NCBI GenBank assembly: GCA_964388965.1
Contig: CAYMCP010000063.1
Coordinates: 1-21,023, forward strand
Origin: Albibeggiatoa sp964388965
GTDB taxonomy: Bacteria > Pseudomonadota > Gammaproteobacteria > Beggiatoales > Beggiatoaceae
Direction of reading: 5' to 3'
Length of the DNA stretch: 21,023 nucleotides
In this document: in pieces, positions 1-6,760 of the stretch
Numbering within the stretch: the stretch's first letter is position 1
Layout of the letters: every line of letters begins with the position of its first letter
Program-made: the position numbers and the translations under genes
The notes under the pieces: model-generated
Told to the model about the DNA's origin: nothing
Database searches by the model: none
The model's input: only the letters and a program-made list of their open reading frames with translations

Positions 1-71
1 GCTTACGCTTTGCGATTCGTGAAGGTGGTCGTACTGTTGGTGCAGGCGTTGTTTCTAAAGTTATTGAATAA
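1..71 (+). CDS. tuf: Elongation factor Tu, C-terminal end (partial)
   Basis: The reading frame entering from the left edge encodes LRFAIREGGRTVGAGVVSKV followed by IE and a TAA at 69-71. This matches the last beta-barrel strand of EF-Tu domain 3, which ends RFAIREGGRTVGAGVVSKI/VIE in most bacteria. EF-Tu is the GTPase that delivers aminoacyl-tRNA to the ribosome. Only the last 22 residues are in the window, so the GTPase domain cannot be checked. Its position directly before rpsJ fits the common str-S10 linkage (rpsL, rpsG, fusA, tuf, then S10). It could be either tuf copy if the genome has two. Confidence 0.93.
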   Translation, partial: LRFAIREGGRTVGAGVVSKVIE

Positions 72-78
72 GTTTTTA

Positions 79-115
79 GTCTCTCGTTGTTTTATGACGA
101 ATCACAGCGAGAGAC
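79..115 (+). promoter_or_regulatory. Hairpin between tuf and rpsJ
   Basis: GTCTCTCGTTG (79-89) can pair with CAGCGAGAGAC (105-115): 11 pairs including one G-U, around a 15-nt loop. No T-run follows on the + strand, so it is not a standard Rho-independent terminator. It lies 18 nt before the rpsJ start and may be an RNA-processing site, an mRNA-stability element or a reduced S10 leader. The role is inferred; only the stem is seen. Confidence 0.5.
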
Positions 116-133
116 CTCAATTTGGGGTGCTTC

Positions 134-445
134 ATGGCTAGTCAAAGAATTCGGATTCGTTTAAAAGCGTTTGATCATCGTTTGATTGACCAGTCTGCGC
201 GGGAAATCGTAGAGACGGCAAGAAGAACTGGGGCGCAATTGAGAGGCCCAATTCCTCTACCAACAAAAAAAGAAAGATATACGGTATTGATTTCGCCACA
301 TGTCAACAAAGACGCGCGAGACCAATATGAACTTCGGACACATAAACGTTTACTCGATATTATCGACCCTACTGACAAAACAGTTGACTCATTAATGAAG
401 CTCGACTTGGCGGCAGGGGTAGACGTTCAAATTAAATTGAATTAA
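134..445 (+). CDS. rpsJ: 30S ribosomal protein S10
   Basis: S10 sits in the head of the small subunit and, as NusE, also joins the NusA/NusB/NusG antitermination complex. The 103-residue product has the usual length and hallmark sequence: QRIRIRLKAFDHRLID near the start, RGPIPLPTKKERYTVLISPH in the middle (the PLPT turn and the SPHVNK loop) and DLAAGVDVQI near the end. The frame is open upstream to a TTG at 122, but ATG at 134 gives the family length and has GGGG at 124-127 as ribosome binding site. It is the first gene of the S10 block, only 62 nt after tuf. That is too short for an E. coli-type L4-responsive leader of about 170 nt. Confidence 0.98.
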   Translation: MASQRIRIRLKAFDHRLIDQSAREIVETARRTGAQLRGPIPLPTKKERYTVLISPHVNKDARDQYELRTHKRLLDIIDPTDKTVDSLMKLDLAAGVDVQIKLN

Positions 446-457
446 GGGTTTAGGCAA

Positions 458-1120
458 ATGGCACTGGGCATTGTTGGACGCAAATGCGGCATGACTCGCA
501 TCTTTACTGAAGAGGGCGTATCTATACCTGTCACAGTAATTGAAGCAGAGCCTAACCGCGTAACGCAAATTAAAACCGAACAAACCGATGGCTATAATGC
601 AGTACAAGTTACTTGTGGCTCACGTCGTCCTAGTCGGGTTAACAAAGCGGCGGCTGGACACTATGCAAAAGCAGGTGTAGAAGCAGGACGTGGTTTGTGG
701 GAATTTCGCTTAGACGCGGAAGAAAGTAATGTACTTGAAGTCGGTAACGAAATTAAAGTTGATATGTTTGCTGAAGTCAAAAAAGTAGACATTTCAGGTA
801 CGAGCAAAGGTAAAGGCTTTGCGGGTGTAATTAAACGCTATCATTTCCGTACTCAAGACGCGACGCATGGCAATTCATTATCACATCGTGCACCGGGTTC
901 AATTGGTCAAAACCAAACGCCGGGACGTGTGTTCAAAGGCAAAAAAATGTCTGGACACATGGGTAATGTAAAACGTACTGTACAAAATCTTGAAGTCGTG
1001 CGTATAGACGCGGAACGGCATTTAATTCTAGTAAAAGGGGCGATTCCGGGCGCACCGGGTGGTGACGTGATTGTTAAACCCACTGTAAAAACCAAAACGC
1101 CAAAAAAAGCAAAAGCTTAG
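458..1120 (+). CDS. rplC: 50S ribosomal protein L3
   Basis: L3 is an early-assembly protein that binds 23S rRNA near its 3' end and sends a loop to the peptidyl transferase centre. The product has 220 residues, against 209 in E. coli; the excess is mostly a Lys-rich tail (TKTPKKAKA). Signature stretches are GRKCGMTRIF near the N-terminus, GTSKGKGFAGVIKR, FRTQDATHGNSLSH and GSIGQNQTPGRVFKGKKMSG. The second Gln of GQNQ (residue 153) corresponds to E. coli Q150, the glutamine methylated by PrmB. The gene follows rpsJ by 12 nt and precedes rplD by 12 nt. Confidence 0.98.
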   Translation: MALGIVGRKCGMTRIFTEEGVSIPVTVIEAEPNRVTQIKTEQTDGYNAVQVTCGSRRPSRVNKAAAGHYAKAGVEAGRGLWEFRLDAEESNVLEVGNEIKVDMFAEVKKVDISGTSKGKGFAGVIKRYHFRTQDATHGNSLSHRAPGSIGQNQTPGRVFKGKKMSGHMGNVKRTVQNLEVVRIDAERHLILVKGAIPGAPGGDVIVKPTVKTKTPKKAKA

Positions 1121-1132
1121 GGGGATAGCGTT

Positions 1133-1735
1133 ATGGAACTGAGCTTACAAAATGGAGGCTCGATTGATGTCTCCGAAAAAGTATTTGATGCTAAATATAA
1201 TGAACCATTGATTCATCAAGTTGTAGTAGCGTATTTAGCGGGTGCGAGAGCAGGTACAAAAGCACAAAAAAATCGTGCGGCTGTTGCAGGTGGTGGTAGT
1301 AAACCTTGGCGACAAAAAGGTACAGGTCGTGCGCGTGCTGGTACGGCTAGCAGCCCAATTTGGCGTAGCGGTGGTGTTACTTTCGCAGCCCAGCCACGCA
1401 ATTATGACCAAAAAGTCAATAAAAAAATGTATCGTGGGGCGATTCGTTCGATTTTATCTGAATTATGCCGTACTGAACGTTTGATTGTCGTGGAAAATAT
1501 TAGCGTAGATACACCAAAAACGAAACAATTGGTGCAAAAACTAGCGGAATTAGACGTAAAAGACGTATTGATTGTGGTAAAAGAATTTGACGAAAATTTA
1601 TTTTTAGCAGCACGCAATCTATACAAAGTAGACGCGGTTGATGCCGCAAATGTAGACCCCGTTAGCTTAATTAAATACGAAAAAGTTGTGATGTCAATTG
1701 AGGCATTAAAACAAATTGAGGAGAGATTAGTATGA
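1133..1735 (+). CDS. rplD: 50S ribosomal protein L4
   Basis: L4 binds 23S rRNA domain I and lines the exit tunnel with a long basic loop. In E. coli it also represses the S10 operon. The 200-residue length is typical. The Gly/Arg-rich tunnel loop is clear (GGGSKPWRQKGTGRARAGTA, about residues 53-72), followed by SPIWRSGGVTF and the globular C-terminal half ending SIEALKQIEERL. The stop TGA overlaps the rplW start in ATGA (1732-1735), so the two genes are probably translationally coupled. Whether L4 autoregulates here is unknown: the upstream leader is short. Confidence 0.98.
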   Translation: MELSLQNGGSIDVSEKVFDAKYNEPLIHQVVVAYLAGARAGTKAQKNRAAVAGGGSKPWRQKGTGRARAGTASSPIWRSGGVTFAAQPRNYDQKVNKKMYRGAIRSILSELCRTERLIVVENISVDTPKTKQLVQKLAELDVKDVLIVVKEFDENLFLAARNLYKVDAVDAANVDPVSLIKYEKVVMSIEALKQIEERLV

Positions 1736-2028
1736 ACCAAGAGCGTTTATTTAAAGTGCTAGTCTCTCCTTTGAATACAGAAAAAGTCAATGATATTATT
1801 GAAAAAAACAATCAGTTTGGGTTCAAAATTGCGCCAGATGCAACTAAAATTGAAGTCAAGCAAGCGGTTGAGGCTTTATTTTCTGTAAAAGTGCGTAGCG
1901 TGCAAATACTCAACGTAAAAGGCAAAACCAAGCGTTTTGGTCGTACCAACGGTAAACGTCCAGATTGGAAAAAAGCTTACGTCGGTTTAGAAGCAGGTTA
2001 TGACATCAACTTTGCGAACTACGGTTAA
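1732..2028 (+). CDS. rplW: 50S ribosomal protein L23
   Basis: L23 lies at the polypeptide tunnel exit and is the docking site for trigger factor and SRP. The product is 98 residues, close to the E. coli length of 100. It begins MNQERLFKVLVSPLNTEKVN and contains the usual KIEVKQAVEALFSVKVRSVQ helix-strand unit and the NVKGKTKRFGRTNGKRPDWKK basic loop. The start overlaps the rplD stop by 4 nt; a GAGGAGAG-type Shine-Dalgarno lies inside the end of rplD. Confidence 0.98.
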   Translation: MNQERLFKVLVSPLNTEKVNDIIEKNNQFGFKIAPDATKIEVKQAVEALFSVKVRSVQILNVKGKTKRFGRTNGKRPDWKKAYVGLEAGYDINFANYG

Positions 2029-2046
2029 GCGCGGGCGAGAAGAATT

Positions 2047-2871
2047 ATGGCAATTGTTAAAGCAAAACCAACTTCAGCGGGTCGTCGCTTTGTTGTCAAC
2101 GCGAAGACTCCTGAATTACACAAAGGCAAACCTTACGCCCCTCTAGTCGAAAAACAATCGAAAAAGGGTGGACGTAATAATAACGGTCGGATTACGGTGC
2201 GTCATCACGGTGGTGGTCACAAGCAACATTACCGTATTGTTGATTTTAAACGTAATAAAGACGGCATTCCAGCCAAAGTTGAACGTTTAGAATATGATCC
2301 TAACCGTAGTGCGCACTTAGCCTTATTGTTATATGCAGACGGTGAACGTCGTTATGTTATTGCACCTAAAGGTGTAAAAGCAGGTGATCAGATTATGTCT
2401 GGTATTCATGCACCGATTCAAGCCGGTAATTGTATGCCATTGCGTAATATCCCGCTAGGTAGTCAAGTACACTGCATCGAATTGAAACCGGGTAAAGGTG
2501 CGCAAATAGTGCGTAGTGCTGGCGGTTCGGCACAGCTTGTCGCACGTGAAGGTCAATATGCGACCCTACGCTTACGTTCTGGCGAAACCCGTAAGATATT
2601 AAGTGAATGTCGTGCAACTATCGGCGAAGTCGGCAACTCAGAACATAACTTGATTTCATTAGGTAAAGCAGGTGCAAAACGTTGGCGTGGTGTACGTCCA
2701 ACAGTTCGGGGTGTTGCAATGAACCCTGTTGATCATCCACATGGTGGTGGTGAAGGTCGTACCTCTGGTGGTCGTCATCCGGTCACACCTTGGGGCTTCC
2801 CAACAAAAGGTGCGAAAACCCGCAGCAATAAACGTACAGATAAAATGATTGTACGTCGTCGCGGTAAATAG
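2047..2871 (+). CDS. rplB: 50S ribosomal protein L2
   Basis: L2 is needed for subunit association and supports peptidyl transferase activity. The product has 274 residues, as expected. The N-terminal RNA-binding region contains GGRNNNGRITVRHHGGGHK, and the C-terminal region has the near-invariant MNPVDHPHGGGEGRTSGG, with DHPH at about residues 229-232. The conserved histidine here corresponds to the functionally important His229 region of E. coli L2. The stop is followed by a 163-nt gap carrying a palindromic repeat; E. coli has only a few nucleotides at this point, so the gap is unusual. Confidence 0.99.
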   Translation: MAIVKAKPTSAGRRFVVNAKTPELHKGKPYAPLVEKQSKKGGRNNNGRITVRHHGGGHKQHYRIVDFKRNKDGIPAKVERLEYDPNRSAHLALLLYADGERRYVIAPKGVKAGDQIMSGIHAPIQAGNCMPLRNIPLGSQVHCIELKPGKGAQIVRSAGGSAQLVAREGQYATLRLRSGETRKILSECRATIGEVGNSEHNLISLGKAGAKRWRGVRPTVRGVAMNPVDHPHGGGEGRTSGGRHPVTPWGFPTKGAKTRSNKRTDKMIVRRRGK

Positions 2872-2923
2872 GGCTGGTTGCTTAAAACGCAATCAGAAGA
2901 CACTAAGTACATATAGTTGAGGC

Positions 2924-3005
2924 GCGATGCTTGAGTTTTTTTAGGGAGTGCAGAATTTATTTTGCAAAGCAAGTTTTGCATTCCTGCGGTAAAAAACGAA
3001 ATCGC
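2924..3005. repeat. Palindromic repeat, copy A, with outer arms (rplB-rpsS gap)
   Basis: The inner unit at 2945-2987 starts GGAGTGCAGAATTTATTTTG, then after a few bases gives the approximate reverse complement GCAAGTTTTGCATTCCTGC. Outside it a second, unrelated pair of arms is seen: GCGAT (2924-2928) with ATCGC (3001-3005), and GTTTTTTTA (2935-2943) with TAAAAAAC (2990-2997). The whole can fold as one long interrupted stem. It is one of four loci in the cluster sharing the GGAGTGCAAAA core. It sits inside the presumed S10 transcript between two translated genes. The rest of the 2872-3034 gap is AT-rich with no ORF. Confidence 0.75.
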
Positions 3006-3034
3006 AAATCAAAAATTGAAAATCGGAAATAAAA

Positions 3035-3310
3035 ATGCCTCGTTCAATTAAAAAAGGTCCTTTTATTGACTTGCATTTGTTGAAAAAGGTGGACGAAGCC
3101 TTAGAAAGCAAAAGCAAAAAGCCAATCAAAACCTGGTCTCGCCGCTCAATGGTATTTCCTGATATGGTTGGGTTAACTATTGCGGTGCATAACGGAAAGC
3201 AACATGTTCCAGTCTATATTACTGAAAACATGGTTGGTCATAAACTTGGTGAATTTGCCGTAACACGGACTTATCGTGGTCATGCTGCGGACAAGAAAGC
3301 GAAACGTTAG
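3035..3310 (+). CDS. rpsS: 30S ribosomal protein S19
   Basis: S19 binds the head of 16S rRNA together with S13 and contacts the A-site tRNA side. The 91-residue product begins MPRSIKKGPFIDLHLLKKV and carries the family core KTWSRRSMVFPDMVGLTIAV, HNGKQHVPVYITENMVGHKL and GEFAVTRTYRGH. The upstream region is A-rich with only a weak GGA (about 3025) as ribosome binding site. This is odd for a ribosomal gene and is a consequence of the inserted repeat region just before it. rplV follows after 11 nt. Confidence 0.98.
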   Translation: MPRSIKKGPFIDLHLLKKVDEALESKSKKPIKTWSRRSMVFPDMVGLTIAVHNGKQHVPVYITENMVGHKLGEFAVTRTYRGHAADKKAKR

Positions 3311-3321
3311 GATAGAGAACA

Positions 3322-3663
3322 ATGGAAGCAACGTGTAAAGCCAAATATTTACGCATATCACCGCAAAAATGTCGGTTAGTTGCCGACCAAGTTCGTGGTT
3401 TACCCGTTGACCGTGCCTTAGCCCTATTGACATTCAGTAACAAGAAAGCTGCTGCAATTGTCAAAAAAGCCTTAGATTCAGCGATTGCAAATGCAGAGCA
3501 CAACGAAGGTGCAGACATTGATGAATTATATGTCTCTAAGATTTGCGTCAATGAAGGTCCAACCATGAAACGGATGCGGGCGCGTGCAAAAGGGCGTGGT
3601 ACGCGAATTTTAAAACGCACGAGTCACTTAGAAATTACAGTGACAGAACGGGAAGAGTGGTAA
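3322..3663 (+). CDS. rplV: 50S ribosomal protein L22
   Basis: L22 contacts all 23S domains and its beta-hairpin lines the tunnel constriction; changes in that loop cause macrolide resistance in other species. The 113-residue product has the expected layout: KYLRISPQKCRLVADQVRG, TFSNKKAAAIVKKALDSAIA, NAEHNEGADIDELYV, then the hairpin VNEGPTMKRMRARAKGRGTR and the last strand KRTSHLEITVTE. No deletion in the hairpin is seen. It ends 2 nt before the rpsC ATG. Confidence 0.98.
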   Translation: MEATCKAKYLRISPQKCRLVADQVRGLPVDRALALLTFSNKKAAAIVKKALDSAIANAEHNEGADIDELYVSKICVNEGPTMKRMRARAKGRGTRILKRTSHLEITVTEREEW

Positions 3664-3665
3664 TC

Positions 3666-4373
3666 ATGGGTCAAAAAGTACATCCAACAGGTTTGCGTTT
3701 AGGCATTGTTAAAGATTGGTCTTCCAAATGGTATGCCAGCAGCAAAGACTATGCGAATTACTTAAACACGGACTTAGCCGTACGTGATTACATTAAAAAG
3801 AAATTAGCACAAGCCTCTGTTAGCGAGGTGCGCATCGAAAGACCAGCTCGTAATGCACGAATTATAATTCATACAGCTCGTCCGGGTATTGTGATTGGCA
3901 AAAAGGGTGAAGACATTGATAAATTACGCAAAACCATTTCTGAAATGATGGGCGTACCGGTACATATCAGTGTAGAAGAAATCCGCAAACCTGAAGTTGA
4001 TGCCTATTTAGTTGCCGCCAGTGTGGCACAACAATTAGAGCGTCGTATTATGTTCCGCCGTGCTATGAAGCGTGCAGTAGGTAATGCGATGCGTTTAGGT
4101 GCACAGGGAATTCGTATCAATGTCAGCGGTCGTTTAAACGGTGCTGAAATTGCGCGTATGGAATGGTATCGAGAAGGGCGTGTACCTTTACATACCTTAC
4201 GTGCAGATATTGATTACGGTTTTGCAGAAGCCAGCACTACTTACGGTATTATTGGCGTTAAAGTATGGATTTTTAAAGGTGAGATTATTGGTAAGCCAGA
4301 TATCTTCACCCCGAAAACACCTGAAGCCAACGCGGAAAATAATTCAAATTCGGGACGTGGAGCGAAGGGATAA
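3666..4373 (+). CDS. rpsC: 30S ribosomal protein S3
   Basis: S3 forms part of the mRNA entry site and helicase centre of the 30S subunit. I place the start at ATG 3666 (MGQKVHPTGLRLGI), which is how nearly all S3 proteins begin. The frame is open to a GTG at 3657 inside rplV, but that would add three unusual residues. The product has 235 residues. The KH domain is visible with its GKKG loop at residues 78-81, followed by the C-terminal domain (AMRLGAQGIRINVSGRLNGA, AEIARMEWYREGRVPLHTLR). The C-terminus is a short Asn/Ser/Gly-rich tail. GGAAGAG at 3651-3657 serves as ribosome binding site. Confidence 0.98.
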   Translation: MGQKVHPTGLRLGIVKDWSSKWYASSKDYANYLNTDLAVRDYIKKKLAQASVSEVRIERPARNARIIIHTARPGIVIGKKGEDIDKLRKTISEMMGVPVHISVEEIRKPEVDAYLVAASVAQQLERRIMFRRAMKRAVGNAMRLGAQGIRINVSGRLNGAEIARMEWYREGRVPLHTLRADIDYGFAEASTTYGIIGVKVWIFKGEIIGKPDIFTPKTPEANAENNSNSGRGAKG

Positions 4374-4379
4374 AAGTTT

Positions 4380-4793
4380 ATGTTACAACCAAAGCGTACC
4401 AAATTTAGAAAACAAATGAAAGGGCGCAATCGCGGATTAGCCACTCGTGGTAGTAAAGTGAGTTTTGGCGAATTCGGATTGAAAGCGACGGGTCGCGGTC
4501 GTATTACAGCCCGTCAAATTGAAGCAGCACGTCGTACCATAAGCCGTCACGTTAAGCGTGGAGGTAAAATCTGGATTCGGATTTTTCCCGATAAACCCGT
4601 CACTAAAAAGCCATTAGAGGTGCGGATGGGTAAAGGTAAAGGTAGCGTGGAATATTGGGTTGCACAAATTCAACCTGGTCGAATGTTATATGAAATCGAA
4701 GGGGTATCTGAAGAAGTAGCGCGTGAAGCATTTACCTTAGCTGCGTCTAAACTTTCAGTCCCTACCACATTTGTTACACGGACGGTCATGTAA
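4380..4793 (+). CDS. rplP: 50S ribosomal protein L16
   Basis: L16 binds near the A site and is needed for late 50S assembly. The product is 137 residues, one more than E. coli. It begins MLQPKRTKFRKQMKGRNRGL and keeps LKATGRGRITARQIEAARR, KIWIRIFPDKPVTKKPLEVR, MGKGKGSVEYWVAQIQPG and the C-terminal TTFVTRTVM. The Arg of LEVRMGKG is residue 82, equivalent to E. coli R81, the residue hydroxylated by the YcfD/RoxA oxygenase; whether that enzyme exists here cannot be seen. It is 6 nt after rpsC and 1 nt before rpmC. Confidence 0.98.
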   Translation: MLQPKRTKFRKQMKGRNRGLATRGSKVSFGEFGLKATGRGRITARQIEAARRTISRHVKRGGKIWIRIFPDKPVTKKPLEVRMGKGKGSVEYWVAQIQPGRMLYEIEGVSEEVAREAFTLAASKLSVPTTFVTRTVM

Positions 4794-4794
4794 G

Positions 4795-5001
4795 ATGAAA
4801 GCGGATGAATTACGCAAAATGTCGGTAGAAGAATTGCGCAAAGAGTTAATGGAGCTTCTACGCGAGCAGTTTAATTTACGGATGCAAAAAGCCAGTTCAC
4901 AATTGAGCCAATTTCATCAAGTTAAAAAGGTGCGTCGTGATATTGCGCGGGTAAAAACGATTATGACAGAAAAGCGTAAATTAGAAGGTAGTGCAGCATG
5001 A
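4795..5001 (+). CDS. rpmC: 50S ribosomal protein L29
   Basis: L29 sits beside L23 at the tunnel exit. The 68-residue product starts MKADELRKMSVEELRKELME and contains LLREQFNLRMQKASSQLSQF and VRRDIARVKTIMTEK, the two antiparallel helices of the family. ATG 4795 matches the family start; an upstream in-frame ATG at 4771 lies inside rplP and would add an unrelated 8-residue leader. The gene begins 1 nt after the rplP stop and its TGA overlaps the rpsQ ATG (ATGA, 4998-5001). Confidence 0.98.
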   Translation: MKADELRKMSVEELRKELMELLREQFNLRMQKASSQLSQFHQVKKVRRDIARVKTIMTEKRKLEGSAA

Positions 5002-5315
5002 GTGAAGAGCAAGTTGTAGTCTCTCCAATTCAAGAAGAGCAAACTACAGAAACGACTGAAACAAAAGTACTGCGTACTCTAATCGGTAAAGTGGTTAGCG
5101 ATAAAATGGACAAAACTATTACCGTATTACTTGAGCGTAAAGTGAAACATCCAAAATATAAAAAGTTCATTAAACGTTCGACAAAATTACATGTTCACGA
5201 TGAGGAAAATACTTGTCGTGAAGGTGACACGGTTTTAATTAGAGAAAGTCGTCCGATTTCAAAAACCAAAGCTTGGGTTTTGCATAAAGTGCTTGAGCGT
5301 GCTGTGATTGTATAA
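4998..5315 (+). CDS. rpsQ: 30S ribosomal protein S17 with N-terminal extension
   Basis: S17 is a primary 16S rRNA-binding protein with an OB fold. The core from about residue 25 is ordinary: RTLIGKVVSDKMDKTITVLL, ERKVKHPKYKKFIKRSTKLH, VHDEENTCREGD and RESRPISKTKAWVLHKVLE. The first 24 residues (Glu/Thr/Gln-rich, beginning MSEEQVVVSP) make it 105 residues, about 20 longer than E. coli S17 (84). No other ATG or GTG in frame precedes the core, and ATG 4998 overlaps the rpmC stop, so the extension is probably translated. It is the last gene of the S10 block; a 189-nt gap follows. Confidence 0.96.
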   Translation: MSEEQVVVSPIQEEQTTETTETKVLRTLIGKVVSDKMDKTITVLLERKVKHPKYKKFIKRSTKLHVHDEENTCREGDTVLIRESRPISKTKAWVLHKVLERAVIV

Positions 5316-5326
5316 AATCGTGGTGA

Positions 5327-5398
5327 GTCGTTTAATTCATACGGGAGTGCAAAACTTTTTTTGTAGAGTAAATTTTGTACTTCAGGTGAATTAACGAC
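5327..5398. repeat. Palindromic repeat, copy B, with outer arms (rpsQ-rplN gap)
   Basis: The inner unit at 5344-5383 runs GGAGTGCAAAACTTTTTTTG ... AAATTTTGTACTTC, and its two ends pair with few mismatches. Outer arms of different sequence flank it: GTCGTTTAATTCAT (5327-5340) against GTGAATTAACGAC (5386-5398), complementary apart from one bulged T and one wobble. The full structure is a stem of more than 20 pairs with no T-run after it. It lies exactly at the S10/spc boundary and may influence termination, processing or mRNA stability there (inference). Confidence 0.75.
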
Positions 5399-5426
5399 CC
5401 AAACAATTAAAAATAAAAGAAAAGTA

Positions 5427-5455
5427 TTTAAATTACAAAAATTATATGTTATGAT
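5427..5455 (+). promoter_or_regulatory. Possible spc promoter upstream of rplN
   Basis: TTTAAA (5427-5432) and TATGAT (5450-5455) are spaced by 17 nt, about 50 nt before the rplN ATG. This is where E. coli has its spc operon promoter. The -10 element is a good match to TATAAT; the -35 is weak. Only sequence resemblance and position support it. Confidence 0.4.
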
Positions 5456-5504
5456 CCCCCTCTTTATTTGCGGTGGGGTAATTACCGATTTGGAGTAATA
5501 CACC

Positions 5505-5873
5505 ATGATTCAAATGCAAACCGTATTAGACGTTGCTGACAATAGCGGGGCACGTCGCTTGATGTGTATTAAGGTATTGGGAGGCTCACACCGTCGTTAC
5601 GCCCAAATTGGCGACATTATCAAAGTAAGCGTAAAAGAAGCAATTCCTCGCGGACGAGTGAAAAAAGGTCAAGTATACAATGCAGTGGTTGTCAGAACCC
5701 GCAAAGGTGTTAGAAGACCCGATGGCTCATTAATTCGTTTCGATGGCAATGCTGCGGTGTTATTAAACAACCAAAATCAACCTATTGGTACACGTATTTT
5801 TGGTCCTGTTACACGCGAGTTGAGAACAGAGAATTTCATGAAAATTATTTCACTCGCTCCCGAAGTGCTATAA
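5505..5873 (+). CDS. rplN: 50S ribosomal protein L14
   Basis: L14 forms inter-subunit bridges and is the target of the RsfS silencing factor in other bacteria. The 122-residue product has the usual length, with MIQMQTVLDVADNSGARRLM at the start, KVLGGSHRRYAQIGDIIKVS, AIPRGRVKKGQVYNAVVVRT, RKGVRRPDGSLIRFDGNAAV and the C-terminal GTRIFGPVTRELR. A clear GGAG at 5492-5495 precedes the ATG. It is the first gene of the spc block and follows a 189-nt gap holding repeat copy B and a possible promoter. Confidence 0.98.
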   Translation: MIQMQTVLDVADNSGARRLMCIKVLGGSHRRYAQIGDIIKVSVKEAIPRGRVKKGQVYNAVVVRTRKGVRRPDGSLIRFDGNAAVLLNNQNQPIGTRIFGPVTRELRTENFMKIISLAPEVL

Positions 5874-5884
5874 GGGAAAAAGCG

Positions 5885-6205
5885 ATGCGTAAAATTCGTT
5901 CTGGTGACGAGATAGAAGTCATTACAGGAAAAGACAAAGGTAGACGCGGTGTTGTAATACGTGTCATTGACGATGAAAGAGTTGTTGTCGAAAATATTAA
6001 TTTGGCAAAACGTCACCAACGTGGCAATCCCATGTTAAATAGACCCAGCAACATCGTTGAAAAAGAAATGCCTTTGCATATTTCAAACGTAGCGTTAATC
6101 AATCCAGAAACTAATAGGCCTGAGCGTATTGGGTTCAAGTTTTTAGAAGACGGTAGAAAAGTACGCTACTTTAAGTCCAACGGCGAAGTACTGGACGTAG
6201 CATAG
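5885..6205 (+). CDS. rplX: 50S ribosomal protein L24
   Basis: L24 is one of the two initiator proteins of 50S assembly. The 106-residue product carries the KOW motif near its N-terminus (GDEIEVITGKDKGRRGVVIR), then NINLAKRHQRGNP and the C-terminal KEMPLHISNVALINPET and RIGFKFLEDGRKVRYFKSNG. The spacing is 11 nt after rplN and 9 nt before rplE, typical of a co-translated series. Confidence 0.98.
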   Translation: MRKIRSGDEIEVITGKDKGRRGVVIRVIDDERVVVENINLAKRHQRGNPMLNRPSNIVEKEMPLHISNVALINPETNRPERIGFKFLEDGRKVRYFKSNGEVLDVA

Positions 6206-6214
6206 GTATTAATA

Positions 6215-6751
6215 ATGGCAAGATTAAAAGACTATTACCGTGAAAAAGTCATCCCGCAGTTAATGGAAAAATTCCAATACGGCAGTGTGATGCAAGTGCC
6301 TAAAATTGAAAAAATTACCCTAAATATGGGTTTAGGCGAGGCTGTGGGCGATAAAAAAATTATTGAGCGTGCTTTAGGCGATATGGAAGCTATTGCGGGG
6401 CAAAAACCAATCGTTACTAAAGCACGTAAATCTATTGCAGGGTTCAAAATTCGTGAAGAATGGCCAATCGGCTGCAAAGTGACATTACGTCGTGAACGTA
6501 TGTACGAATTTTTGGATCGCCTGATTAGTATAGCCATTCCACGTATTCGTGACTTTCGAGGTTTTAGCGGTAAAGCGTTTGACGGTCGTGGTAATTACAG
6601 CTTAGGGGTGAAAGAACAAATCATTTTCCCCGAAATTGACTACGACAAAATTGATGCGATTCGTGGTATGGATATTACAATTACCACCTCAGCACACACA
6701 GATGAAGAAGGTAGAGCGTTACTTACAGCGTTCAGCTTTCCCTTAAAGTAA
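6215..6751 (+). CDS. rplE: 50S ribosomal protein L5
   Basis: L5 binds 5S rRNA with L18 and L25 and contacts the P-site tRNA and S13. The 178-residue product matches the family length. Recognisable segments are YYREKVIPQLMEKFQYGSVM, KIEKITLNMGLGEA, PIVTKARKSIAGFKIREEWP, IGCKVTLRRERMYEFLDRL, PRIRDFRGFSGKAFDGRGNY and the C-terminal DITITTSAHTDEEGRALL. In E. coli, S8 represses the spc operon by binding near the rplE start; I could not identify that RNA structure here. Confidence 0.98.
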   Translation: MARLKDYYREKVIPQLMEKFQYGSVMQVPKIEKITLNMGLGEAVGDKKIIERALGDMEAIAGQKPIVTKARKSIAGFKIREEWPIGCKVTLRRERMYEFLDRLISIAIPRIRDFRGFSGKAFDGRGNYSLGVKEQIIFPEIDYDKIDAIRGMDITITTSAHTDEEGRALLTAFSFPLK

Positions 6752-6760
6752 GGTTGAAGT

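Noticed and set aside
79..115. tuf-rpsJ hairpin as a terminator
   Set aside because: It is followed by CTCAATTTGG, not a T-run, and the next gene follows after 18 nt.
122..133. TTG at 122 as rpsJ start
   Set aside because: It would add four residues not found in S10 and would sit on the ribosome binding site; ATG 134 gives the standard 103 residues.
2941..3620. Minus-strand ORFs over rpsS and rplV (up to 133 codons)
   Set aside because: They lie opposite well-conserved ribosomal genes, match nothing I know and have no ribosome binding site context.
3657..3665. Longer rpsC from GTG 3657
   Set aside because: S3 proteins almost always begin MGQKVHP, which is encoded from ATG 3666.
4771..4794. 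Longer rpmC from ATG 4771
   Set aside because: The added residues come from the rplP end read in another frame and do not match L29.
5344..5383. Repeat copy B as a Rho-independent terminator
   Set aside because: The stem is imperfect and no T-run follows the 3' arm; it remains a structural element of unknown effect.
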